In this document: piece after piece, positions 15,072-21,999 of the stretch | How the letters are laid out: every line of letters starts with the position of its first letter | Numbering within the stretch: position 1 is the first letter of the stretch | Assembly (NCBI GenBank): GCA_964511575.1 | Contig: CAZEFM010000060.1 | Coordinates: 1 to 22,953 of the forward strand | DNA length: 22,953 nucleotides | DNA from: CALKHT01 sp964511575 | GTDB taxonomy: Bacteria; Planctomycetota; Phycisphaerae; Phycisphaerales; Phycisphaeraceae | Direction: 5' to 3' | The notes under the pieces: generated by a model | Databases searched by the model: none | What the model was told of the DNA's origin: nothing | The model's input: only the letters and a program-made list of their open reading frames with translations | Translations under genes and position numbers: made by a program

Positions 15072-15422
15072 TCAACAGGCTTGTGCCCGGCGGCAGATGT
15101 CCGCCAGTTGTTGGACTGCTTCGCGCAACGATTCCGCCGTTGCGCCCTGACGCACCCGCTCTTCCACCACCCGCGCCAGATCGGTGATCGGCGTAAAGCC
15201 GTAACCCCCCGCGGCCCCCTTGAGCTGGTGCGACAACGCCGATAACTGAGCCAGATCCTCCGATGCCAACGCCGCCTCCATCGCCGCAATCCGCTGAGGC
15301 AGTTCATCAATGAACATCGCCACCAGTTCCACCATGTCCGGATCGTCCGCAAACTCGCTGATCAGACGATCCGTCTTCGTCGACGATGCCGCCGGGTGGG
15401 ACGGCGTGGGGTTCCAGATCAT
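15072..15422 (-). CDS. Hpt-domain phosphotransfer protein
   Basis: 116 residues with a four-helix Hpt fold. The phospho-accepting histidine is H65 in ALSHQLKGAAGGYGF (62-76), the HxLKG pattern of the family. The first 20 residues are Pro/Ser/Thr-rich. Stand-alone Hpt proteins pass phosphate from a hybrid kinase to a response regulator. The gene lies 17 bases upstream of a receiver-GGEEF regulator in the same direction, so it probably feeds that enzyme. The start ATG 15422 has AGGAG upstream; a GTG at 15461 is possible. No histidine kinase lies in the window, so the phosphate source is encoded elsewhere. Confidence 0.9.
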   Translation of the reverse strand: MIWNPTPSHPAASSTKTDRLISEFADDPDMVELVAMFIDELPQRIAAMEAALASEDLAQLSALSHQLKGAAGGYGFTPITDLARVVEERVRQGATAESLREAVQQLADICRRAQAC

Positions 15423-15469
15423 GGCTTGCTGCTCCTGAATCGCTTTCCCCGGGCGGTTCACGGTCCGCG

Positions 15470-16087
15470 TTATTTCGCCTCCACCCGGTCCACCAGGGAT
15501 CGACGCGGACGGCTTGTCTGTTCCTTCGGCTGATTCGACAGTTCGCTTTGCGGGTCGTACCCCCCCATCGGCTCAGAAAATGCAATCACCCCCGTCGTGC
15601 GGCGGGTCAGATCATCCACGCCGTCAGGAAGCACCGACAGCGAACACTCATTCAACCGGTTGTACAGCGTCAGCGTCTGCTGCTCGGTGAACTGTCGCGG
15701 CACCCGAGCGCGGAAAATGCCCCGGTTCGGGTTGTACCAGAACCCTGCCTGATCAGGCGAATCCAATACCGGGTCCGGCGGATGCGTCGACAAATCGCCC
15801 GGCGGGGCAATATCCAGCCACGGACGCGACGATTCCGTCAGCGCATTGCGAGGCGTCACCCCTTCGGCAAACCAGTCCGCCGGCACCTCGGAGGGATAAA
15901 CCCCTTCTTCCAGCTTGTCCGGGTCAATCGCCGCGTGGGTGATCACCAGCTCATGAAGCTGATCCAGCGTCTCCTGCACCGCCACGTCACGGGCGTACTG
16001 ATCCCGCCGCTCACGGTGATGCCACACCACCACCCCGAGAATCCCGACCAGCATCACCACCATCAGAATGTCGATGATCCAGCGCAT
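15470..16087 (-). CDS. Membrane-anchored pseudopilin-like protein
   Basis: 205 residues. One N-terminal membrane segment (about 5-24, IDILMVVMLVGILGVVVW) precedes a region rich in charged residues and a C-terminal domain with WFAEGVTPRNAL, RPWLDIAPPG and GFWYNPNRGIFRARVP. That last part resembles the globular part of GspG-type pseudopilins as I remember it. However, the usual prepilin peptidase site (G or A before FTLIE) is missing, so the membrane segment may stay attached. The start at 16087 is backed by GAGGA seven bases upstream; the frame is open to 16135. It lies 47 bases upstream of the Hpt gene on the same strand and may be part of that operon. Function unknown. Confidence 0.7.
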   Translation of the reverse strand: MRWIIDILMVVMLVGILGVVVWHHRERRDQYARDVAVQETLDQLHELVITHAAIDPDKLEEGVYPSEVPADWFAEGVTPRNALTESSRPWLDIAPPGDLSTHPPDPVLDSPDQAGFWYNPNRGIFRARVPRQFTEQQTLTLYNRLNECSLSVLPDGVDDLTRRTTGVIAFSEPMGGYDPQSELSNQPKEQTSRPRRSLVDRVEAK

Positions 16088-16176
16088 GGTCCGTCCTCGC
16101 GCGCAACAGCGCAAAGACCACATCGGCCGGTTCATGACAGGATTTCACTGCCGCGTCCCAATAAAATCATGCCATC

Positions 16177-16869
16177 ATGCCATCGAAGCCCACCCTGACC
16201 GCTCTGAACCGCACAATCGTTAACTGTGAACGCTGCCCCCGCCTGCGGAAGCACTGCAAAGCCATTGCGCAGACCAAACGGGCCGCCTTCCGCAACGACA
16301 CCTATCACGGCCGACCCGTGCCCAACTTCGGCGATCCGAATGCCCGTGTCCTCATCCTCGGACTCGCCCCCGCCGCCCACGGTGCCAACCGCACCGGACG
16401 GATGTTCACCGGCGACCGCTCGGGTGACTTCCTCTTTGAAGCTCTCCACCACACCGGCTTCGCCAATCAGCCCACCGCCACCCACGCCGACGATGGCCTG
16501 ACCCTGCGCAACCTTCTCATCACCGCCGCCTGTCACTGCGCGCCGCCGGACAACAAGCCCACCCCACAGGAACTCGCCAACTGCGCGCCGTTCCTCGACG
16601 ACACGCTCGCGGTGCTGCCCCACCTGCGTGTCATCGTCTGCCTGGGCAAGATCGCGCTCGATGCCATTCTCCGCCACGCCAAAGCACACGGCTGGATTGA
16701 AAAGATGGCCCCCTACCCCTTCGCCCACGCCGCCGAATACTCCCTCGGCGAAGGACGCCCGACCCTCCTGTGCAGCTACCACCCCAGTCAGCAGAACACC
16801 TTCACCGGCCGACTCACGATGCCCATGTTCGAAGCGATCTTCGCGCGCGCCAAAACGCTGGCGCGCTGA
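16177..16869 (+). CDS. Family 5 uracil-DNA glycosylase (UDGb-type)
   Basis: 230 residues. It removes uracil, and in family 5 other deaminated bases, from DNA in base excision repair. Motif 1 GLAPAAHGANRTGRMFTGD (62-80) is the family 5 hallmark, and the His-containing motif SYHPSQQNTFTGRLT (200-214) closes the active site. Four cysteines (C17, C20, C121, C136) with CxxC and x14 spacing fit the [4Fe-4S] cluster of families 4 and 5. The first motif lacks the catalytic Asp of families 1 and 4, as expected for family 5. ATG 16177 gives the family-typical N-terminus (LNRTIVNCERCPRL). A TAAAAT box at 16162-16167 would place the transcript start very near the start codon. It is divergent from the pseudopilin-like gene. 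Confidence 0.93.
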   Translation: MPSKPTLTALNRTIVNCERCPRLRKHCKAIAQTKRAAFRNDTYHGRPVPNFGDPNARVLILGLAPAAHGANRTGRMFTGDRSGDFLFEALHHTGFANQPTATHADDGLTLRNLLITAACHCAPPDNKPTPQELANCAPFLDDTLAVLPHLRVIVCLGKIALDAILRHAKAHGWIEKMAPYPFAHAAEYSLGEGRPTLLCSYHPSQQNTFTGRLTMPMFEAIFARAKTLAR

Positions 16870-16883
16870 CCGTTTGTGTCAGC
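16865..16883. other. Small hairpin between convergent genes
   Basis: GCTGAC and GTCAGC form a perfect 6-bp stem with a 7-base loop over the stop of the glycosylase gene. It lies in the convergent gap before the desaturase stop. It has no T run, so a terminator role is only possible. Confidence 0.3.
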
Positions 16884-16930
16884 ACCCAGCGTTCAGGCAC
16901 ATCACGACGCGATCAATCGCGCCGTCAGTC

Positions 16931-17911
16931 TTACTTGGGCAACTGCTCGGGCTTGGGCAGCACGATGTCCCGCGCCAGCCCGATCAACCCGAGGAAGCGA
17001 ATGGTCAGGTAGGTCAGATCCAGCTCGTACCAGCGCATGCCGTGCGCCGCCGAACGCTGGTGGGCGTGGTGGTTGTTGTGCCAACCCTCGCCGAAGGAGA
17101 GCAGTGCCACCCACCACAGGTTCGTCGAGCGATCTGACGTTTCGAAGTTGCGGTAACCCCACGTGTGGGCGGCCGAGTTCACGAACCACGTGCCGTGATA
17201 CACCACCACCGTTCGCAGGAACACGCCCCAGACCACCCACGACATCCCGCTCGCCGACACATACTTGGACGCCCATTCACCAGCGAAGTAGATGATCGGC
17301 AGCAGCAGGAACTGCGGCACCCAGAAAAACTTGTTCAGCAGACGCTGGCCCGGGTCACGCAACAGGTCCTTCGCCGCGTCCACACCCTTGCGGCCTTCGG
17401 ATTCCTTCTTCATGCACCAGAGAATGTGCGCCCAGGTGAATCCGTGGTTCGGCGTGTGCGGATCCTCATGCTCATCCGAGTGGGCATGATGGATGCGATG
17501 CACGCCCACCCACTGCACCGGCCCGCCCTGCCACGCGAGGCAGCCGCACACCGTCAGGAAGTATTCGAACCACTTGGGCGTCTTGAAGCTGCGATGGGTC
17601 AGCAGCCGGTGATAGCACAGCGTGATGCCCAGGTTGGCGGTGATCCAGATCATCACGAGGAACAGGACCAGGCCCGTCCAGGTGAACATGCTGGGGAAGA
17701 ACGCCAGGATGGCGCCGATGTGCATGCCGCTGATCCCCAGAACAACCGGCCAGTCCAGCGCCCGGGCGCGGTTGCGCGCCAGCGCCGCCGCCAGGGCGGG
17801 GTCAACCGGCGTCTCAGCCTTCGCCGGGGTCGGGGTGGATTCCTGAGCCGCGTCCTGCGGTTCGACGGGTTCGAAAATCCCCGACTGTACGTTCCCAAAA
17901 CTCTGACTCAT
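16931..17911 (-). CDS. Acyl (delta-9 type) fatty acid desaturase
   Basis: 326 residues. Integral-membrane di-iron desaturase that inserts a double bond into acyl-CoA or acyl-lipid chains. The three histidine boxes are present: HRLLTH (101-106), HRIHH (138-142) and HNNHH (278-282). Membrane segments are visible at about 55-72, 78-98, 196-212 and 223-240. The first 50 residues are a Pro/Ala/Glu-rich cytoplasmic extension (PTPAKAETPVDPALAAALAR) that is not part of the core. The start at 17911 is supported by GAGGAG nine bases upstream. Cold- or membrane-stress control is common for the family, but nothing in the sequence proves it. It converges on the uracil-DNA glycosylase gene and is divergent from the cyclophilin gene. 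Confidence 0.93.
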   Translation of the reverse strand: MSQSFGNVQSGIFEPVEPQDAAQESTPTPAKAETPVDPALAAALARNRARALDWPVVLGISGMHIGAILAFFPSMFTWTGLVLFLVMIWITANLGITLCYHRLLTHRSFKTPKWFEYFLTVCGCLAWQGGPVQWVGVHRIHHAHSDEHEDPHTPNHGFTWAHILWCMKKESEGRKGVDAAKDLLRDPGQRLLNKFFWVPQFLLLPIIYFAGEWASKYVSASGMSWVVWGVFLRTVVVYHGTWFVNSAAHTWGYRNFETSDRSTNLWWVALLSFGEGWHNNHHAHQRSAAHGMRWYELDLTYLTIRFLGLIGLARDIVLPKPEQLPK

Positions 17912-18321
17912 CGAACGGACTCCTCAATCAATCTCACGTAAACAAGCCGCCCTGCCAGGGGGCCGGTTCAGGCTCGTTGATCGTATAAAGGAAATTTTGG
18001 CGTGCATTCCCGAGGCTAACAGGTAAGTTCAATTCGCCCCGGCTCGAACCCCCAACACTGTCACGTGCAACCGGCACGCCGAAGGTGGAACAGGCCGACA
18101 GCATACCACGATGCCTGTGTAAAGCCTAGCGCGTATGAAGCGCAGAGCCAAGAGGGGGAGGATGGGATCAGGGTCTGGGGTCTGGGGCCCAGGGCCCGGG
18201 CCGAGGGCAGGACATCTGCGCTCCTTTGATCTGCCTTCCTCCCCCCAACCTCGTGCCTTCCCCACGCCCCCACGCTACACTGTCCCTTTCCCTACGGACC
18301 CTCAACAGCGAGAATCTGCCC
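17912..18321. other. Gene-free stretch between desaturase and cyclophilin
   Basis: 410 bases without a convincing gene. Seen here: the desaturase ribosome site near 17920, a possible minus-strand -10 box (TATACG at 17982-17987), a 7-bp tandem repeat at 18164-18212, and a TACACT box near 18275 that may serve the cyclophilin gene. A tRNA-like T-loop (GGTTCGAGCC, minus strand, near 18045) has no pairing stem and no cloverleaf. Confidence 0.5.
18164..18212. repeat. Degenerate 7-bp tandem repeat
   Basis: Seven consecutive 7-mers of the form GGGTCTG: gggatca, gggtctg, gggtctg, gggccca, gggcccg, ggccgag, ggcagga. The two central units are identical and the rest diverge. It lies about 110 bases upstream of the cyclophilin start and is outside any gene. 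Confidence 0.65.
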
Positions 18322-18753
18322 ATGAAGACCGCCACCATCGAAACCAATCGCGGCACCATCAAGCTTCAGCTTGAAGCCGAAAAGGCCCCCCGCACCGTCG
18401 CCAACTTCGAAAAGCTCGCCAGTGAAGGGTTTTACGACGGCTTGAAGTTCCACCGCGTCATCGCCGACTTCATGATCCAGACCGGCTGCCCCAAAGGCAC
18501 CGGCACCGGCGGCCCCGGCTACAAGTTCGACGATGAGTTCCACCCCGACCTCAAGCACTCCGGCCCCGGCATCCTCTCCATGGCCAACGCCGGACCCAAC
18601 ACCAACGGCTCCCAGTTCTTCATCACCCACGTCGCCACCCCATGGCTCGACGGCAAACACTCCGTCTTCGGCCACGTCATCGAAGGCCAGGATGTCGTCA
18701 ACGCCATCCGCCAGGGTGACACGATGCAGAAGGTGACCGTCCAGGACGCGTAA
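18322..18753 (+). CDS. Cyclophilin-type peptidyl-prolyl cis-trans isomerase
   Basis: 143 residues, the size of a minimal bacterial cyclophilin. It speeds up rotation of X-Pro bonds during protein folding. Active-site residues are visible: R45, F50 and Q53 in FHRVIADFMIQTG (43-55), MANAGPNTNGSQFFIT (87-102), W108 and H113. There is no signal peptide or membrane segment, so it is probably cytoplasmic (PpiB-like). The start at 18322 matches the family N-terminus (MKTATIETNRGTIKL); the frame is open to 18226, but the extra residues look non-coding. No good Shine-Dalgarno is seen. The sigma factor gene starts 239 bases downstream and is likely a separate unit. Confidence 0.95.
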   Translation: MKTATIETNRGTIKLQLEAEKAPRTVANFEKLASEGFYDGLKFHRVIADFMIQTGCPKGTGTGGPGYKFDDEFHPDLKHSGPGILSMANAGPNTNGSQFFITHVATPWLDGKHSVFGHVIEGQDVVNAIRQGDTMQKVTVQDA

Positions 18754-18822
18754 CGCCTTCCACCCGGTGAGATAAAAGATCCAACGCCGTGCCCCGTGGT
18801 TCGCCGCAGCGGGCCCATTGAT

Positions 18823-18884
18823 TTACGCTGCGCGTAAGTTGCTCAAGTGGCACAGGTTAGACACAATTATGCACTTTTTTGTGC
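18823..18884. other. Two short inverted repeats upstream of the sigma gene
   Basis: TTACGC-TGC-GCGTAA (18823-18837) and GCAC-TTTTTT-GTGC (18871-18884) lie in the 239-base gap before the ECF sigma gene. The first could be a small operator or, in RNA, a hairpin. The local base composition is more AT-rich than the genes around it, as expected for a promoter region. No clear -35/-10 pair could be assigned. Confidence 0.35.
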
Positions 18885-18992
18885 GAGGGGAATGTAATCG
18901 TCTGTATCGAGCGGTCACTACTTAGGGGGAGGGATTGGGGGCCCAACTGAGTCTGGCGTTGTTGTGCCGGACGTTTACTCAGAGGCGGCTTC

Positions 18993-19517
18993 ATGGCTCC
19001 GATGCAGGCGACCGACAAGTTCGTCAAGCAGCTAACCAACTGCCAAAGCCAGGTTTACGCCTTCGCGCTGTCGTTGCTCGGCGATCCCGAGGACGCCAGC
19101 GAGGTGCTGCAGGAAACCAACCTTGTCCTGTGGCAGAAGGTGGAGGAGTCCGCCGAGGTCCGCAATTTCGACGCCTGGGCGCTGGGGATCGCCTACAACA
19201 ACGTCCGTTCGCTTCGCCGCCGCCGAAGCCGCGACCGCGTGCTCTTCGACGATGCCCTGCTCGAGAAGCTGGCTGAGCAGGCTCAGCAGCTCAACAGCGA
19301 CGGGGCGGAACGGCTTCGCGTGCTGCACGAGTGCCTGAGCAAGCTTCCGCCGCGGCACCGCTCGATGATCCATCGCCGCTACAGCCGGGGCGAAGCGGTG
19401 GTCGCCATCGCCCGCGACCTTCAGCGTTCCGCGCAAAGCGTTGCGGTCATGCTCTTTCGCATTCGAGCCGCGCTGCAGCAGTGCATCCGCACCTCGGAAC
19501 AGGGGCAAGGGGCATGA
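18993..19517 (+). CDS. ECF-type RNA polymerase sigma factor (planctomycete type)
   Basis: 174 residues. Region 2 at about 10-75 (VYAFALSLLGDPEDASEVLQ then NFDAWALGIAYNNVRSLRRRR) binds the -10 element and core enzyme. Region 4 at about 114-165 (LSKLPPRHRSMIHRRY, then AIARDLQRSAQSVAVMLFRIR) is a helix-turn-helix for the -35 element. This is the ECF subgroup expanded in Rhodopirellula and relatives. The start at 18993 has AGAGG seven bases upstream; an ATG at 19002 is possible. Its stop overlaps the start of the FecR/LamG gene by 4 bases (ATGA), so the two are translationally coupled. The partner is the likely regulator of this sigma factor, inferred from context. Confidence 0.92.
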   Translation: MAPMQATDKFVKQLTNCQSQVYAFALSLLGDPEDASEVLQETNLVLWQKVEESAEVRNFDAWALGIAYNNVRSLRRRRSRDRVLFDDALLEKLAEQAQQLNSDGAERLRVLHECLSKLPPRHRSMIHRRYSRGEAVVAIARDLQRSAQSVAVMLFRIRAALQQCIRTSEQGQGA

Positions 19518-21232
19518 TGACGCAGCAACCCGATTGGCGGTCGCGACTGAAGCCGCTGCTCATCGCCCTGACCGATGGCAGCATCGATGCTGATCAGCGT
19601 GCGGAGCTGGCGGCCCTGCTCGATGCGCACGAGGATGCCCGCCGGGAGTACCTGGAGTTCATGCGTCTGCACGCGCTGCTGCTGTGGCGCGCCGGGGCAT
19701 CGCAGCCGATCGAACCGCCGCAGGCGTGCGAGTCGCTGCTTCTGAGCGTGCTGGAAGAGGAACAGCGTCTGCGTGCCCAGCGCCGGGCGCGACTGGTCCA
19801 GGAAGCCGCCCGGCAGCCTGATGAGGATCGCGATCGTCACGAGCGCCTGCTGATGCTGCTGGGTGAACGGGAGAAGCTGACGCCGGTTCGGCACATCGTG
19901 ATCTCGCGGTCGGCGGTCTATGCCGCCGCGGCTGCGGTTGTGGCGCTGGTTGTGGCGCTGGTCTGGCGTCAACCCACGCCGCCGGTCGTGTCACCGCAGC
20001 CCACGGTTGTGGTCAAGCCCGAGTTTGTTCAGGTCGCCACGCTGGTGGAGCAGGTGGGCGCCGAGTGGGCGGCCGCCTCGCACCGGTTGACGGTGGGCGG
20101 GCCGGTCTACAACGAGCCGCTCGAACTTCGGCAAGGCTATGCCCGACTGCGGTTTACGAACGGCGCGGAGGTGCTCGTGCAGGGGCCGGCCTCCTTCGAG
20201 CCGGTCGGCGTCGACGCGCTGCAACTGACGTTGGGGCGGCTGGTCGGCACCTGCGACACCCCGCAGAGCCGCGGCTTCACGGTGCGGACGCCTCACGGCG
20301 GGGTGGTCGACCTCGGCACCGAGTTCGCCGTCGTCGCCCGCGAAGGCGATACCGACATCCACGTGTTCGACGGCCTGGTGGAGGTGGTCAGCCGGGAGGA
20401 CGCCCCTCGTGTCCGCCGTCGCCTCACCCGGGGGCAGGCGGTGCGCACCACCGGGGCCGTCATCCGCGACATCCCGGTGGACGACCGCGCCTTCGCCCGG
20501 CGCATGCCGCATCCTTATGAGTTGACGGTCGCGCGGAGCGCTCCGCTGGCTTATTGGAAGCTCGATGACGAGCCGCACCACACCTCGGTCTACGATCAGG
20601 GCCGGCTGGGCGCGCACGGCACGGTCCGCGGCGAGGTAAAGCTGGGCGAACCCGGCGCGATCGCCGAGTCGAAGGCCGCCCGCTTTGACGGCGACAGCGG
20701 CTACATCGATGTGGGCGTTCACCCCGCGCTCAACCTGACCCGCAACTTCAGCATCGAAATGTGGGTCCACATGCCCGAACGCCGCGACGCGTTCGGGCGT
20801 TTCCTCTCCAACCGCTCCGCCCTCGGTGGGTTCGGCGTCGGCGTCGACCTGCGGTCCGATGAGCCCAACCACGGCTCGCTCTGGTTCTCCTTCTTCTCCG
20901 GGGGGGCAGGTGACTACGCCAGCGACATCACGCTGCCGGTCGGCCGGTGGGTCCACCTGGTCTGGACCGTCGACGCCCAGCACCAGCCCACGCTCTACGT
21001 CAACGGCGAAAAGCAGCGATTGCACCCGGTACGGTCGGTTGATCACATGGCTGGCAGGCCCAGTGATCAGCCGCTGTACCTGGGTCGCAATCCTTTCGAC
21101 GCGCTCGGCGAGCAGGCCTGGTGGGGGTCGCTGCAGCACGTGGCGATCTACGACTACGCCCTGCCCGCCCATGTCATTCTGGAGCATTTTCGTTCGAGCC
21201 TTGCCGGCCCTTCGGATCCGGTGTCGCGTTGA
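19514..21232 (+). CDS. FecR-domain and LamG-fold membrane protein
   Basis: 572 residues. A cytoplasmic helical N-terminus (1-128) resembles planctomycete anti-sigma-like domains (LTDGSIDADQRAELAALLD). One membrane segment follows at 133-150. A FecR-type periplasmic domain at about 175-315 contains GFTVRTPHGGVVDLGTEF (254-271) and DTDIHVFDGLVEV (279-291). A LamG/concanavalin-like domain at about 345-560 contains LAYWKLDD, FSIEMWVHM (412-420) and VHLVWTVDAQHQPTLYVNG (480-498). FecR proteins receive a signal outside and control a sigma factor inside; LamG folds bind sugars or proteins. The gene overlaps the sigma gene by 4 bases, with AAGGGG just before the ATG pair 19514/19517. The layout makes it a candidate receptor that controls the sigma factor. 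It is not a copy of the iron-citrate FecR: no TonB-linked receptor is nearby. Confidence 0.87.
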   Translation: MMTQQPDWRSRLKPLLIALTDGSIDADQRAELAALLDAHEDARREYLEFMRLHALLLWRAGASQPIEPPQACESLLLSVLEEEQRLRAQRRARLVQEAARQPDEDRDRHERLLMLLGEREKLTPVRHIVISRSAVYAAAAAVVALVVALVWRQPTPPVVSPQPTVVVKPEFVQVATLVEQVGAEWAAASHRLTVGGPVYNEPLELRQGYARLRFTNGAEVLVQGPASFEPVGVDALQLTLGRLVGTCDTPQSRGFTVRTPHGGVVDLGTEFAVVAREGDTDIHVFDGLVEVVSREDAPRVRRRLTRGQAVRTTGAVIRDIPVDDRAFARRMPHPYELTVARSAPLAYWKLDDEPHHTSVYDQGRLGAHGTVRGEVKLGEPGAIAESKAARFDGDSGYIDVGVHPALNLTRNFSIEMWVHMPERRDAFGRFLSNRSALGGFGVGVDLRSDEPNHGSLWFSFFSGGAGDYASDITLPVGRWVHLVWTVDAQHQPTLYVNGEKQRLHPVRSVDHMAGRPSDQPLYLGRNPFDALGEQAWWGSLQHVAIYDYALPAHVILEHFRSSLAGPSDPVSR

Positions 21233-21268
21233 CACCCACCCGACAAGCGACTCGAAACTTTTTTTGTC

Positions 21269-21281
21269 AGGAGGAACTCCT
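21269..21281 (+). promoter_or_regulatory. Shine-Dalgarno inside a perfect 5-bp hairpin
   Basis: AGGAG-GAA-CTCCT (21269-21281) is a perfect 5-bp inverted repeat with a 3-base loop that directly abuts the ATG at 21282. The ribosome site AGGAGG is in the left arm, so the hairpin would hide it. Opening by temperature, a protein or the passing ribosome could control translation. Confidence 0.5.
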
Positions 21282-21911
21282 ATGATTCGCACGCTCAAGT
21301 CCACCGTCGCCGCCGTCGCCCTCGTCTGCACCACCGCCGTCACCGCCCAGGCCGCGCTCATCGGCAACGATGTGACGAACTTCGACCGTGAGAACAACGG
21401 CGACGGCGTCAACGTGTTCCACACCAACCACGTCGGCATGCCGGGCGACGGCATCGTCGATGCCGTCCACGTCGCTTACCAGGGTGGCAGCGGAACGTTC
21501 CAGACATTCAACCTCATTCAGTTGCGCTCCACCGGCACCGCGGGCGAGTACAACATCGTCAACGTGAGCGATGCGTTCGACCTGACCGATTCCCCTGTCG
21601 ATCAGGTCGCGGTGCTGTCGCTCGATACGCCGTGGGCGGTCCTGGCGGGCGATATCTTCGGCTTCTTCGGTGCGGGCATTGCGAACGACCCGCTCGCGTA
21701 CTCGCCCGAGAACCCGCAGCCGACCTACTACCAGTCGGGCTTCTCCTGGACGTACCAGCCGGGCGACACGGTGGCGTTGTCGAGTCTGCCGGACCTCGGC
21801 CAGGCGTTCCATCGCGACTACGGCTACGCCGTCTCCTTCGTGCCCGAGTCGGCAAGCCTCGCGCTCCTGGGCCTGGGCGGGCTGGTGATGCTGCGCCGCC
21901 GTCGCGCTTGA
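21282..21911 (+). CDS. Exported protein with PEP-CTERM-like anchor
   Basis: 209 residues. A Sec signal peptide (1-25, cut probably after TAQA) is followed by a soluble beta-rich region with acidic and Asn-rich segments. The end (about 186-208, FVPESASLALLGLGG, then MLRRRR) has the three parts of a PEP-CTERM sorting signal: a short motif, a hydrophobic stretch and a basic tail. The motif is PES rather than the usual PEP. In other bacteria, exosortase cleaves at this site and the protein is linked to the cell surface or matrix. No exosortase gene is in the window. The ribosome site AGGAGG lies in a small hairpin just before the start. It follows the FecR/LamG gene by 49 bases. The ligand or structural role is unknown. 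Confidence 0.88.
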   Translation: MIRTLKSTVAAVALVCTTAVTAQAALIGNDVTNFDRENNGDGVNVFHTNHVGMPGDGIVDAVHVAYQGGSGTFQTFNLIQLRSTGTAGEYNIVNVSDAFDLTDSPVDQVAVLSLDTPWAVLAGDIFGFFGAGIANDPLAYSPENPQPTYYQSGFSWTYQPGDTVALSSLPDLGQAFHRDYGYAVSFVPESASLALLGLGGLVMLRRRRA

Positions 21912-21933
21912 TTCAGGCAGGCCTCAAGGCCTT

Positions 21934-21961
21934 GGCCCGGCTGCTTAACGGCAGTCGGGCC
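21934..21961 (+). terminator. Strong GC-rich hairpin (terminator or processing stem)
   Basis: GGCCCGGCTGC (21934-21944) pairs with GCAGTCGGGCC (21951-21961): 11 bp with one G-T pair and a 6-base loop TTAACG. It lies 22 bases after the stop of the PEP-CTERM-like gene and before the prepilin gene. No T run follows, so it may dampen read-through or protect an mRNA end rather than terminate fully. Confidence 0.55.
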
Positions 21962-21999
21962 GATTCCTCGCAATGTTTTTCGCGAAAGGATGCATAACC

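Noticed and set aside
17868..17880. Second T-loop-like stretch GGTTCGAAAATCC
   Set aside because: It lies in the coding sequence of the desaturase N-terminus and has no tRNA context.
18041..18053. tRNA-like T-loop GGTTCGAGCC on the minus strand
   Set aside because: The bases on either side of the loop are G-rich on both sides and cannot form the T stem; no acceptor stem or anticodon arm could be found.
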